NCBI RefSeq assembly: GCF_032229285.1
Contig: NZ_CP135084.1
Coordinates: 2,108,001-2,172,000 of the forward strand
Reading direction: 5' to 3'
Length of the DNA: 64,000 bases
Origin: Rheinheimera sp. MMS21-TC3
GTDB taxonomy: Bacteria; Pseudomonadota; Gammaproteobacteria; Enterobacterales; Alteromonadaceae
The position numbers and the translations under genes are program-made. Each line of letters starts with the position of its first letter. Positions within the stretch are counted from its first letter, which is position 1. Positions 1-8,547 of the stretch are shown piece after piece. The notes under the pieces are model-generated. The model worked only from the letters and a program-made list of their open reading frames with translations, did not search any database and had not been told where the DNA came from.

Positions 1-1
1 A

Positions 2-1318
2 GAAGTGACTTATGCGTTAAGCCGAATTGGTCGAGCTGAGATTGGTGGCGACCCAGAGCCTGTGAACAACATTGAAATTTACATTGGCCTTAAACCTATT
101 TCAGAATGGACAAGCGCATCTAATCGTTATGACTTGCAAGATAAAATGGAACGCTCATTGGAAGAATTTCCGGGGCTGTTATTAAACTTCTCTCAGCCTA
201 TCGCCACTCGCGTTGATGAGTTGTTATCAGGTGTTAAGGCTCAACTTGCCATTAAATTATTTGGCTCTGACTTAAAGGTGCTAGCAAGCAAAGGGCGAGA
301 AATAGAAACTGCGATTAAGTCAATTGATGGTGCTAAGGATGTTGCACTTGAGCAGATTGCAGGTGAAGCGCAGCTTGTTATCGCTCCAAATCGACTTGAG
401 CTTTCTAGATATGGTTTATCCGTTGGTGATGTCATGGAAGTAGTTCAAGACGGCATAGGTGGAGTTGAGGCTGGTCAAATCATCAATGGCAACGAGCGTT
501 ATGATATTTACGTGCGTTTAGAAGAGGAATTCAGATCTAATAGCGAAGCAATAGCTGATATAAGACTGCAATCTCCAACAGGAGCTTGGGTGCGCATTGG
601 TGATGTAGCTTCAGTGTCTTTTGAGTCTGGCCCTCCACAAGTTAGAAGAGACGATGTACAACGTCGAGTTGTTATTCAAGCTAACGTCCAAGGCCGTGAT
701 ATGGGAAGTGTGGTTGAAGATATTCAGGCTGCGATAGCTTCTGAAGTAAAATTGCCAGCAGGTTACTCAGTATCAATTGGCGGTCAATTCGAAAGCCAGC
801 AACGCGCACAACAGCGTCTTTCTATAGTCGTGCCCGTATCTTTAGCTTTGATAGCATTACTCCTTTATTTTGCGTTTGGTTCAGTAGGACAAGCTATGTT
901 GATCTTACTTAATGTTCCACTAGCCGTTATAGGTGGTGTATTTTCACTATACCTTTCTGGTCAGTATATATCGGTTCCAAGCTCTGTTGGCTTTATTACT
1001 CTTTTTGGCCTAGCTGTACTTAATGGCGTCGTCATGGTGGAGAGCATTAACCAACGGATCAAAGATGGGCTTGTACTCGATGAAGCAATATTTAATGGCG
1101 CCACATCAAGGTTACGCCCTGTTCTCATGACTGCTATCACTTCAGCGTTAGGTTTAATACCTATGTTGATGTCAAGTGGAGTTGGTTCGGAAATTCAAAG
1201 GCCACTAGCAAGTGTCATTGTTGGAGGCTTAATTACAGCAACACTACTTACATTGTTTGTAGTGCCAAGCTTATATAAGTTTTTTTCTAAAGGAAAAATA
1301 AAAGAGCTCGCGCTATAA
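2..1318 (+). CDS. Heavy-metal RND efflux permease (CusA/CzcA type), 3' part
   Basis: Inner-membrane proton-driven pump subunit of the HME-RND family, which works with a periplasmic adaptor and an outer-membrane channel. The reading frame is open to the left window edge. About 438 codons are visible of a family usually near 1,030-1,050 residues, so this is the C-terminal part: the second periplasmic porter region followed by the last membrane helices from about residue 270. The final helices and the LRPVLMTA / IQRPLASVIVGG segments are typical of CusA/CzcA proteins. The metal specificity cannot be read from this fragment. The stop is TAA at 1316-1318. It lies on the far side of an IS66 remnant from the core gcv operon. 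Confidence 0.85.
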   Translation, partial: EVTYALSRIGRAEIGGDPEPVNNIEIYIGLKPISEWTSASNRYDLQDKMERSLEEFPGLLLNFSQPIATRVDELLSGVKAQLAIKLFGSDLKVLASKGREIETAIKSIDGAKDVALEQIAGEAQLVIAPNRLELSRYGLSVGDVMEVVQDGIGGVEAGQIINGNERYDIYVRLEEEFRSNSEAIADIRLQSPTGAWVRIGDVASVSFESGPPQVRRDDVQRRVVIQANVQGRDMGSVVEDIQAAIASEVKLPAGYSVSIGGQFESQQRAQQRLSIVVPVSLALIALLLYFAFGSVGQAMLILLNVPLAVIGGVFSLYLSGQYISVPSSVGFITLFGLAVLNGVVMVESINQRIKDGLVLDEAIFNGATSRLRPVLMTAITSALGLIPMLMSSGVGSEIQRPLASVIVGGLITATLLTLFVVPSLYKFFSKGKIKELAL

Positions 1319-1615
1319 CGAGAAGGTAAAGCCCTATACAAGTTTTGTTTAGGGCTATTCAAATTGGCTAAATGGGGCTTCTTAAGCATGAATTAAGCAT
1401 GAATTAAGCGTTATTTAAAGGTCGGCTATTGGCACACAAGGGCTATTCACTGTCAGATTTGATTAAGCTCTAATAATCCGAACTGACAGTTCAAGTTGAG
1501 ACTTTTTCACATTAACGAACTTGCCAATATCAGATATACTCACTCTGCTTCTAGAAAGGTTCCAATCCCATTATGCGGATTAAAACTAACCTATGGCATT
1601 TTGGAAAAATGGTAA
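1319..1615. other. Intergenic stretch with short repeats
   Basis: No gene seen. A hairpin of about 7 bp (AGCCCTA / TAGGGCT, about 1330-1356) follows the RND gene. It lacks a clear T tract, so it is only a weak terminator candidate. 1382-1409 is an 11-bp direct repeat (TTAAGCATGAA, 2.5 copies). An 8-bp inverted repeat (ACTGTCAG at 1449-1456, CTGACAGT at 1483-1490) encloses 26 bases. Confidence 0.5.
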
Positions 1616-1849
1616 TTAGTTTAAGCTCTTTGCATTTGGGAACAAACGACGAACTTGTCGTGTTATTGATTCCTTTACAGTGTCTTCAGTTTCAGCACTC
1701 CTGCTAATTTCGATTTCAATCTGACCAGTAGACGAATGACTAACCAACGCATCATCAAAGCCGGCCTCAAAAAGTAAATTATCAATGTTGTCTAAAGATA
1801 CATTATTTTCATACAGATCAAATTTCATTGTGACATTGAATGTCTTCAT
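1616..1849 (-). CDS. Small conserved-looking hypothetical protein, 77 aa
   Basis: I cannot assign a function. The protein has the rhythm beta-helix-beta-beta-helix: an opening KTFNVTMKFDL strand, a helix with LLFEAGFDDALVS, a strand with IEIEISR, then a C-terminal amphipathic helix. This resembles, from memory, a family of short accessory-region proteins carrying an 'EAGCDDA' motif. A very strong ribosome binding site (AGGAGGGG, about 1853-1860) sits just upstream of the ATG, so the gene is probably translated. It lies directly next to the outer end of the IS66 remnant, and its promoter would have to lie in the roughly 50 bases between them or inside the element. Confidence 0.6.
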   Translation of the reverse strand: MKTFNVTMKFDLYENNVSLDNIDNLLFEAGFDDALVSHSSTGQIEIEISRSAETEDTVKESITRQVRRLFPNAKSLN

Positions 1850-1927
1850 TTCACTCCCCTCCTATATACCTTATAGAATAAATTTAAGATTGATTTAAAT
1901 CATGTGTAAGCGTCTAGCTAACTGCAC

Positions 1928-3466
1928 CTAGCCCTGTTTAATATTCCAGGGTAGAAGCATGTCAAGGTTATCAGGCTTCTTAGTAAGGTGTTGCAAGCAC
2001 ATTGAGATATAGTCATGCACCATAATATCGTTGGCTTTTGCAGTTTCAACAAGACTATACAGTATGGCACTGGCATGGGCGCCCTTGCTGGTGTTTGAGA
2101 ACAGCCAGTTTTTTCGACCTATTACAAACGGTTTTATTGCTCGCTCGGCGCGGTTGTTATCAATACTGAGCCTGCCATCTTCTACGTAACGCCGGAACTT
2201 TTCAAACTGATTTATCCCATAGCTAATGGCTTTACCCAGCGGTATTTTCGGTGGCATGTTGTCTTGATGCTTTATCAGCCACTGATACAATTCATCCACT
2301 ATCGGCTTGGCTTTTTGCTGCCTAACGTTGAATTTTTCTTCAACCGTTTTATCTTTAATGGCTTGCTCAATGCCGTACAGCTTGCCGATGAGGTTTAGTA
2401 CTACGTCCGCTTTACCCGTTTTCTTATTATCTCCTTTGGCTTCGATGAATTTACGGCGTATATGCGCAAGACACGCAACCAGTGTTGCCTGCGTTTGCTC
2501 GTAAGCTTTATAACCATCAACCTGCAGATACCCTTGGTAACCTGCAAGAAAATCAACAGCACATTGGCCTGCTCGGCTATTGTTGTAGTCAAATAATACA
2601 ATATTGCGGCCTTTACCTGCCTTATCATCACTACAACAATACACCCACATATAACTTGTTGCTTTATCTGCGTTAATTACCTTTAACGGGGTTTCATCAC
2701 CATGAATAACCGCTTGAGATAACAGCACCTCTTTTAAGCGTTGATACAATGGTGACAACAGTTGTGCACAACGTATCATCCAGCTGGACATGGTTTGCCT
2801 GCTCAACTCAATTTCGATGTTAGCAAACAGTGTTTCTTGGCGATAAAGCGGTAAGCCAAACTGGTATTTACAGGTGATTATTTGGCTTAGCAAACTGGGC
2901 GTGGCAATACTTTTTGCAATGGGTGCTGCGGGCATCGGGGCGGTTTTTATCACACTTTCAATACCTTCACGCTCACAGTGCCGGCAGGTATATTTTGGGC
3001 GAATAGTTTTTATCACTTTGATATGCGCGGGCACAAACTCTAAGGCTTCACTGCTGCTTTCACCCATTTTGTGCAAGGGGCTTTGACAGCAATCACACAC
3101 TTTGTCACTGTCATCTAGGTCAACAACCACATTAACTCTGGGCAACTGCTTTGGCAGTGGCGTGCCTTTAGGTTTGGCTTTGTCTTTTTTTACTGCGGGA
3201 GATGCCGCTAATAGCGCTTTATCATGTTCATCTAGCGTTTCTTCCGCTTCATTGAAGACCTCACCCGCACCTGGCATTTTTTCTGATTTCTTGGCGTATT
3301 CTTTGGCCAGCTTGGCGTTGTAGGCTGCAAGTAGCTCATGAATTTGTGCGTCTTTCTTAGCCAATTCTTCGTCTTTTTTTGCCACAACAAGGTGCAGCTC
3401 AAGCAGCATACGCTTGAGTTGCTCTGGGTCGTCAGGTAATGAGTGGGCATCAATTTTCATGGCCAC
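1928..3466 (-). CDS. tnpC: IS66 family transposase TnpC
   Basis: DDE transposase of an IS66 element, 512 aa, a normal length for the family. The N-terminal part (residues 10-65) is a leucine-rich coiled coil. A zinc-finger-like Cys cluster follows at C124/C126/C127 and C161/C164. The catalytic acidic residues are visible as D257 (HGDETP), D317 (LQVDGY) and E441 (NRAERAIKPF). The start may be either of two nearby ATGs (MAMK). The frame is uninterrupted, so the protein could still be made, but with tnpA and most of tnpB gone the element should be immobile unless helped by another copy in the genome. Confidence 0.93.
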   Translation of the reverse strand: MAMKIDAHSLPDDPEQLKRMLLELHLVVAKKDEELAKKDAQIHELLAAYNAKLAKEYAKKSEKMPGAGEVFNEAEETLDEHDKALLAASPAVKKDKAKPKGTPLPKQLPRVNVVVDLDDSDKVCDCCQSPLHKMGESSSEALEFVPAHIKVIKTIRPKYTCRHCEREGIESVIKTAPMPAAPIAKSIATPSLLSQIITCKYQFGLPLYRQETLFANIEIELSRQTMSSWMIRCAQLLSPLYQRLKEVLLSQAVIHGDETPLKVINADKATSYMWVYCCSDDKAGKGRNIVLFDYNNSRAGQCAVDFLAGYQGYLQVDGYKAYEQTQATLVACLAHIRRKFIEAKGDNKKTGKADVVLNLIGKLYGIEQAIKDKTVEEKFNVRQQKAKPIVDELYQWLIKHQDNMPPKIPLGKAISYGINQFEKFRRYVEDGRLSIDNNRAERAIKPFVIGRKNWLFSNTSKGAHASAILYSLVETAKANDIMVHDYISMCLQHLTKKPDNLDMLLPWNIKQG

Positions 3467-3544
3467 AATTTAGCAGAGTTTACTCGTATTTTCTTGCTGG
3501 CAGAGCAGATAATTACTGGCGTGGTGGCAATGATCGTTGACTCG

Positions 3545-3661
3545 TCATTCGATCTCTTCTAGATCAGACTGATAGCGCAATGCTTGATGGCCAAGCACAT
3601 CATAACCGGATAATAACCCAATAAGTTGTTGCTCGGTAAGCTTAAACTCCAGCGAGTTACA
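3545..3661 (-). pseudogene. tnpB remnant (IS66 ORF2 C-terminus)
   Basis: Reading the minus strand from 3661 to the TGA at 3545-3547 gives about 38 codons. They include SLEFKLTEQQLIGLLSGYD, which matches the C-terminal signature of IS66 TnpB (the 'LT-QQL-WLLDG' segment). Upstream the frame closes at a stop (3671-3673) and homology ends, so the 5' two thirds are deleted. It lies 78 bases upstream of tnpC, the expected tnpB-tnpC arrangement. It is too short to appear as a normal gene prediction. Confidence 0.7.
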
Positions 3662-3678
3662 CCTATCCTTTCAGTCAC

Positions 3679-3709
3679 AAAAAAGGCGAACCATTTCTGG
3701 TTCGCCTTT
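3679..3709 (-). terminator. Rho-independent terminator of the gcv operon
   Basis: A 12-bp perfect stem (AAAGGCGAACCA / TGGTTCGCCTTT, 3682-3693 with 3698-3709) has a 4-base loop. On the minus strand it is followed by six T (3684-3679). It lies about 90 bases past the gcvP stop and immediately before the IS66 junction, so it also insulates tnpC from gcv transcription. Confidence 0.85.
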
Positions 3710-3720
3710 GTCTTATCTAT

Positions 3721-3780
3721 GCGTTCACAATCTTAATTGTATTCACATTTTTAATTGTAGCGTTCACAAACTTAATTGTT
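3721..3780. repeat. Three tandem ~20-bp repeats downstream of gcvP
   Basis: Three imperfect direct copies with a 20-bp period: 3721-3740, 3741-3760 and 3761-3780. Each contains TTCACA followed by TTAATTGT. Each copy also has partial inner dyad symmetry (ACAA...TTGT). They lie in the gcvP 3' untranslated region before the terminator. No function is known to me. Confidence 0.75.
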
Positions 3781-3801
3781 GATCGCCAAAGCTACCACCT
3801 A

Positions 3802-6693
3802 TTAACGATAAGCTTCTGGGCTTGGGCAGGCGCACATTAAGTTACGGTCGCCGTATACGTCGTCTATGCGGCTTACTGTTGGCCAGAATTTATTCTCGGC
3901 TATGTAAGCTGCTGGGAAGGCGGCGTATTGTTGGCTGTATGCACGGTCCCATGCTGGGTCGAATACGTCTTGCATGCTATGTGGTGCGTAAACTAATGGG
4001 TTGTTGTCTACTGTCCACTCGCCGCTGACGACTTTACCAATTTCAGCATGGATGGTTGTCATCGCTTCAATAAACTTATCTAGCTCGGCTTTACTTTCTG
4101 ATTCTGTAGGTTCAATCATTAAGGTGCCCGCTACAGGGAAGCTCATTGTGGGTGAGTGATAACCAAAGTCCATTAAGCGCTTAGCGATATCCATTTCTGA
4201 AATGCCACTGGCTTCTTTTAACGGACGAATATCGATAATACATTCGTGGCCTACTCGGCCATTAGTACCGCGATATAATACTGGGAAAATTGGGTTAAGT
4301 TTATTTGCCATGTAATTAGCATTTAAAATTGCAAACTCAGTGGCTTGTTTTAACCCTTTTGCACCCATCATAGCAATGTACATCCAGCTGATAGGTAAAA
4401 TACCTGCGCTACCAAATGGTGCTGCTGCTACTGCGCCGTTATCTGCGCCTGTGCCTTCTACCTTAACAACTGAGTGGTTAGGTAAAAACGGGGCTAAATG
4501 GCTTTTCACACCTATAGGACCCATACCTGGGCCGCCACCGCCGTGTGGAATACAGAACGTTTTGTGTAAGTTTAAGTGCGATACGTCAGAGCCAATAAAG
4601 CCAGGTGATGTAACACCTACTTGGGCGTTCATGTTGGCGCCGTCCATATACACTTGGCCACCATGAGAGTGAACAATGTCGCATAACTCACGAATACTTT
4701 CTTCAAATACACCATGGGTTGATGGGTAAGTAACCATAATGGCCGCTAAACGGTCGCCGACTTCTGCCGCTTTCGCTTTTAAGTCTGCCATGTCGATATT
4801 ACCTGACTTATCACAGTCAACTAATACAATGTCATAGCTTGCCATTGCAGCGGTAGCAGGGTTAGTACCATGGGCAGATACTGGAATTAAGCAGATATTA
4901 CGGTGCCCTTCACCACGGCTTTCGTGATACTTACGAATCGCGATCATACCCGCGTATTCACCTTGCGCACCTGAGTTAGGTTGCAAAGAAATATTGTCAT
5001 AGCCGGTGATATTAACTAACCAGTCACCTAGTTCAGTTAACATTTGGTGATAGCCTTGAGCTTGATCTGCTGGCACAAATGGATGGATAGACGCAAATTC
5101 AGGCCACGTAATAGGGATCATTTCTGAGGTTGCGTTAAGTTTCATAGTACATGAACCTAACGAAATCATCGAATGATTTAAGGCTAAATCTTTGTTTTCT
5201 AACTTTTTGATATAACGCAGCATTTCAGTTTCGCTGTGATACTGATTAAATACTGGGTGGCCTAAAATAGTATCGGTGCGCAGTAAGTCTGCCGGAATAG
5301 AGTTTGAACCTTCAGCAACAATAGTGGCATCTAGCTTTTCTACGTCTAAGCCATGGTTATCGCCTAATACAATAGTAAATAACTGGGCTAAATCGGCTGC
5401 GGTACTTGCTTCGTGGAAGCTTACAGATAACGAGTCTGCTACATCGGTACGCATATTTACGCCAGCGTCTAAACCACGCTGGATAACAGCCGCACGATCT
5501 TTAACGGTAAAGGTAACAGTGTCAAACCAATGTTTATTAACAATATTAATGCCTTTAGCCGCTAAACCAGCTGCAAAAATATCAGCATGACGGTTAATGC
5601 GCTGCGCAATATTCTTTAAGCCCACTGGGCCATGATAAACCGCGTAGAACGAGGCCATGTTGGCTAATAATACTTGAGCCGTACAGATGTTTGAGTTGGC
5701 TTTTTCACGACGGATATGCTGCTCGCGAGTTTGCATAGCCATACGTAAACCTGGGTTACCACGGCGATCTTTTGACACACCAATAATGCGGCCTGGCATA
5801 GAGCGCTTGTAGCTATCACGCGTAGCGAAAAAAGCAGCATGTGGGCCACCAAATGCCATAGGTACACCAAAGCGTTGCGCTGAACCTAGTACTACGTCAG
5901 CACCAAGTTGACCTGGTGACTTTAATAACATTAATGCCATTGGATCTGTCGCTACGGCAACCACGGCTTTTTTAGCTTGTAAAGCAGCAATTAATGCGCT
6001 GTCATCACGAATATCGCCATTAGTGGCTGGATATTGTAGTAAAGCACCAAACACATCGTGCTCAGCCGCTTCTGTGGCATTGCCAATAATAATGTCAAAG
6101 CCAAACATTTCAGCACGGGTTTTAACCACGTCTATTGTTTGTGGGTGAACATCATCGGCAATAAAATAGTGATTAGATTTACTTTTGCCTACCCGCTTAG
6201 CTAAAGCCATAGCTTCTGCCGCTGCGGTTGCTTCATCTAATAATGAGGCACTGGCTAGTTCCATACCTGTGATATCTAAGGTCACTTGTTGGAAGTTTAA
6301 TAAGGCTTCTAATCGGCCTTGGGCAATTTCTGGCTGATAAGGCGTATAAGCCGTATACCAACCTGGATTTTCTAGCACATTTCGCAGGATAACATTAGGT
6401 GTTAACGTTGGGTGATAACCCATACCGATATAAGACTTAAACATTTTATTTTTGCTTGCAGCCTGTTTTAAATAGGCTAAAGCATCAACTTCTGAACGCG
6501 CTGGCCCAGTAGCTAAAGGTTGCGGTAAACGGATGTCGGCAGGAACAGTTTGCGCAATTAGTGCCTCGATACTGTCAACACCAAGTTCATTTAGCATGGC
6601 GGCAGTTTCTGAAGCATCAGGGCCTATATGGCGCTGAATAAATTCTTCGTGGTTCGCAAGTTGCGACAGGGTTTTCACAGCGGAGTTTGTCAT
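3802..6693 (-). CDS. gcvP: Glycine dehydrogenase (decarboxylating), P protein
   Basis: The PLP-dependent P protein of the glycine cleavage system decarboxylates glycine and passes the aminomethyl group to the lipoyl arm of GcvH. It has 963 aa, the normal length for a single-chain gammaproteobacterial GcvP. Features include the N-terminal FIQRHIGP motif, the internal duplication, and the PLP lysine in the [18 protein letters not shown] segment, followed by the glycine-rich loop. It is the last gene of gcvT-gcvH-gcvP, separated from gcvH by a strong 13-bp hairpin that may tune its level. Confidence 0.98.
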   Translation of the reverse strand: MTNSAVKTLSQLANHEEFIQRHIGPDASETAAMLNELGVDSIEALIAQTVPADIRLPQPLATGPARSEVDALAYLKQAASKNKMFKSYIGMGYHPTLTPNVILRNVLENPGWYTAYTPYQPEIAQGRLEALLNFQQVTLDITGMELASASLLDEATAAAEAMALAKRVGKSKSNHYFIADDVHPQTIDVVKTRAEMFGFDIIIGNATEAAEHDVFGALLQYPATNGDIRDDSALIAALQAKKAVVAVATDPMALMLLKSPGQLGADVVLGSAQRFGVPMAFGGPHAAFFATRDSYKRSMPGRIIGVSKDRRGNPGLRMAMQTREQHIRREKANSNICTAQVLLANMASFYAVYHGPVGLKNIAQRINRHADIFAAGLAAKGINIVNKHWFDTVTFTVKDRAAVIQRGLDAGVNMRTDVADSLSVSFHEASTAADLAQLFTIVLGDNHGLDVEKLDATIVAEGSNSIPADLLRTDTILGHPVFNQYHSETEMLRYIKKLENKDLALNHSMISLGSCTMKLNATSEMIPITWPEFASIHPFVPADQAQGYHQMLTELGDWLVNITGYDNISLQPNSGAQGEYAGMIAIRKYHESRGEGHRNICLIPVSAHGTNPATAAMASYDIVLVDCDKSGNIDMADLKAKAAEVGDRLAAIMVTYPSTHGVFEESIRELCDIVHSHGGQVYMDGANMNAQVGVTSPGFIGSDVSHLNLHKTFCIPHGGGGPGMGPIGVKSHLAPFLPNHSVVKVEGTGADNGAVAAAPFGSAGILPISWMYIAMMGAKGLKQATEFAILNANYMANKLNPIFPVLYRGTNGRVGHECIIDIRPLKEASGISEMDIAKRLMDFGYHSPTMSFPVAGTLMIEPTESESKAELDKFIEAMTTIHAEIGKVVSGEWTVDNNPLVYAPHSMQDVFDPAWDRAYSQQYAAFPAAYIAENKFWPTVSRIDDVYGDRNLMCACPSPEAYR

Positions 6694-6730
6694 GCCTGGA
6701 ATGTCCTGAAATAAAGGTGTTATGTACTAA

Positions 6731-6770
6731 AATTAAACCCCGTTGTTTAAATAAAATACGGGGTTTAATT
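6731..6770 (-). promoter_or_regulatory. Intercistronic hairpin between gcvH and gcvP
   Basis: A 13-bp perfect inverted repeat (6731-6743 and 6758-6770, core AAACCCCGT / ACGGGGTTT) with a 14-base loop. On the minus strand it is followed by TTTTAG, so it could act as a leaky terminator or an RNA-stability element, letting gcvH be made in excess over gcvP. That role is inferred. Confidence 0.65.
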
Positions 6771-6786
6771 GCGATAGATTTTTTGC

Positions 6787-7173
6787 TTACTCGTCAATCG
6801 AGCTTTGGTAACCAGCAGCATCTAACAAGTTAGCTAATTCAGCTTCGTCAGAGGCTTTAATTTTAAATAACCAGCCTTCTTGGTATGGGCTGCTATTTAC
6901 AAGCTCTGGCTCGTCAGCTAAAGCTTCGTTTACTTCAACAATTTCACCCGCGATAGGGGCATAGATATCTGATGCTGCTTTTACTGATTCACAAACAGCA
7001 CAGTCATCACCTTGGCTATAAGTAGCACCAACTTCTGGTAACTCAACAAATACCATGTCACCTAATAGGTCTTGGGCATGTTCTGAAATGCCGACTGCAT
7101 AAACACCGTTGCCTTCATCACGCACCCATTCATGGCTGGCTGCATACTTTAATTCTGTAGGGATTGAGCTCAT
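6787..7173 (-). CDS. gcvH: Glycine cleavage system H protein
   Basis: Lipoyl-carrier protein that shuttles the aminomethyl intermediate between GcvP, GcvT and the L protein. It has 128 aa. The lipoylated lysine is K65 in the [12 protein letters not shown] motif, inside the biotinyl/lipoyl beta-barrel fold. A clear ribosome binding site (AAGGAA) precedes the ATG. It is the middle gene of the operon. Confidence 0.98.
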   Translation of the reverse strand: MSSIPTELKYAASHEWVRDEGNGVYAVGISEHAQDLLGDMVFVELPEVGATYSQGDDCAVCESVKAASDIYAPIAGEIVEVNEALADEPELVNSSPYQEGWLFKIKASDEAELANLLDAAGYQSSIDE

Positions 7174-7207
7174 TTTTTAGTTCCTTAGCGAATGTCACTA
7201 TTATATC

Positions 7208-7230
7208 TGGCCTAAATATAATCTAGGCCA
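7208..7230 (-). promoter_or_regulatory. Hairpin between gcvT and gcvH
   Basis: A 7-bp inverted repeat, TGGCCTA (7208-7214) with TAGGCCA (7224-7230), in the spacer between gcvT and gcvH. On the minus strand no T tract follows, so it is more likely an RNA-processing or stability hairpin than a terminator. Confidence 0.4.
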
Positions 7231-7248
7231 ATTTTTATTAAGCTGGGT

Positions 7249-8328
7249 TTAAACTAATTTCTTACCCATGCGAACAAAACCAGGTTTTACTACTTTTACT
7301 GGCACCATTTTACCACGAATATCAACTTCTGCTGTTTCGCTAGTCGTTGCTGGTACACGTGCTAACGCAATACTAAAGCCTAATGTTGGCGAGAAAGAAC
7401 CAGAAGTAATCACACCGTCTTTACCATCAACTACCACGCGTTGACCTTGGCGTAATACCCCTTTTTGTTCCATCACTAAACCAACCAACTTATCCGTACC
7501 TGCCGCTTTTTGTTGCTCAAGCGCTGCGCGACCAATAAAGTCACGGTCTTCTGGTTGCCAAGCTATAGTCCAACCCATATTAGCGGCTAATGGCGATACA
7601 TTGTCATCCATATCTTGGCCATATAAGTTCATACCTGCTTCTAAACGCAGTGTATCACGTGCACCTAGACCAGCAGGTTTAACGCCAGCTTCAATTAATT
7701 TTTGCCAGAAGTCTGCAGCTTGCTCATTAGGCAAGGCGATTTCGTAACCATCTTCGCCGGTATAACCGGTGGTAGCAATAAACAAATCGCCAGTTTGCTT
7801 ACCAAAAAACGGTTTCATACCGTCGATATCAGCTTTTTGCGCATCGGTTAATAAGCTTGCCACTTTTGCTTTAGCATTAGGACCTTGTACTGCGATAATG
7901 GCAAACTCACGGCGCTCTGTTACTGTGACATTAAAATTAGCAGCTTGCTTATTGATCCAAGCTAAGTCTTTTTCTCGCGTGCCTGAGTTTACTACCATGC
8001 GGAAAAAATCTTCTTGCAAAAAGTAAACAATAATATCGTCAACAACACCACCGGCTTCATTTAGCATACCGCTATATAAAGCACGGCCGGGTACCGTTAA
8101 TTTTGCGACGTCATTTGCTAATAAATAGCGTAAAAACGCTCGGCTATCAGCACCATTAATATCGATTGTTGTCATATGCGACACATCAAACATACCCGCA
8201 TCAGTACGTACCGCATGGTGTTCTTCTATTTGTGAGCCGTAATTAATTGGCATATCCCAACCAAAAAAATCGACCATCTTAGCACCAGCTTCGATATGTT
8301 TAGCATGTAACGCTGTTGTATTTGCCAT
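7249..8328 (-). CDS. gcvT: Aminomethyltransferase, T protein
   Basis: Transfers the methylene group from the aminomethyl-lipoyl arm of GcvH to tetrahydrofolate, releasing ammonia and making 5,10-methylene-THF. 359 aa. The GCV_T barrel and C-terminal domain are complete, including [17 protein letters not shown] chose the ATG at 8328 ([11 protein letters not shown]) because AGGAAA lies 6-8 bases upstream. An in-frame ATG at 8364 would add 12 residues not seen in the family. First gene of the operon; a promoter with a consensus -10 lies about 90 bases upstream. Confidence 0.97.
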   Translation of the reverse strand: MANTTALHAKHIEAGAKMVDFFGWDMPINYGSQIEEHHAVRTDAGMFDVSHMTTIDINGADSRAFLRYLLANDVAKLTVPGRALYSGMLNEAGGVVDDIIVYFLQEDFFRMVVNSGTREKDLAWINKQAANFNVTVTERREFAIIAVQGPNAKAKVASLLTDAQKADIDGMKPFFGKQTGDLFIATTGYTGEDGYEIALPNEQAADFWQKLIEAGVKPAGLGARDTLRLEAGMNLYGQDMDDNVSPLAANMGWTIAWQPEDRDFIGRAALEQQKAAGTDKLVGLVMEQKGVLRQGQRVVVDGKDGVITSGSFSPTLGFSIALARVPATTSETAEVDIRGKMVPVKVVKPGFVRMGKKLV

Positions 8329-8375
8329 TATTGTTTTCCTGATTCTAGTTAGCCCAGTTCCCATATTTCAGGGCT

Positions 8376-8401
8376 ATTACTAAGGTATTACACCTAGTAA
8401 T
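8376..8401 (-). promoter_or_regulatory. Hairpin in the gcvT leader
   Basis: ATTACTAAGG (8376-8385) can pair with CCTAGTAAT (8393-8401) with one bulge, in the roughly 85-base untranslated leader of gcvT. There is no T tract and no tandem aptamer core, so it does not look like a glycine riboswitch. It could be an operator dyad or an RNA hairpin. Confidence 0.35.
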
Positions 8402-8419
8402 GGATATAAAGGTGGCCGG

Positions 8420-8448
8420 ATTATAGCCTAAGCGTGAACCGGCAAACA
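8420..8448 (-). promoter_or_regulatory. gcvTHP promoter
   Basis: On the minus strand a perfect -10 box TATAAT (8420-8425) lies 17 bases from a weak -35 TGTTTG (8443-8448). Transcription would start near 8413 and leave a leader of about 85 bases. The weak -35 suggests activator dependence (GcvA in relatives), which the sequence alone does not prove. Confidence 0.6.
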
Positions 8449-8547
8449 GCCCCATTTAAATTAGATTTTATAATGCGACTGTTGCGTTAGCTTGACACTA
8501 GTACAATTTTATTAATTTTTTGTACAATAACTAAGCAGCAATTATCA

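Larger units (their letters stand above)
1906..3661 (-). mobile_element. Truncated IS66-family insertion sequence
   Basis: A terminus beginning GTAAGCG at 1906 matches the usual start of IS66-family inverted repeats and sits 21 bases outside the tnpC stop. Inside are an intact tnpC and, upstream of it, about 38 codons of the tnpB C-terminus. The homology ends near 3661, where the gcv terminator begins. tnpA, the rest of tnpB and the second inverted repeat are absent, so the element cannot move by itself. The left boundary is clear; the right boundary is a deletion or rearrangement junction somewhere in 3661-3680. Confidence 0.8.

Noticed and set aside
1449..1490. Integron attC-like site
   Set aside because: The inverted repeat lacks the conserved R'/R'' core (GTTRRRY) and there is no integrase or cassette arrangement.
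8329..8547. Glycine riboswitch in front of gcvT
   Set aside because: The position is right, but no tandem aptamer with the conserved glycine-binding cores can be folded; only one short hairpin is present.
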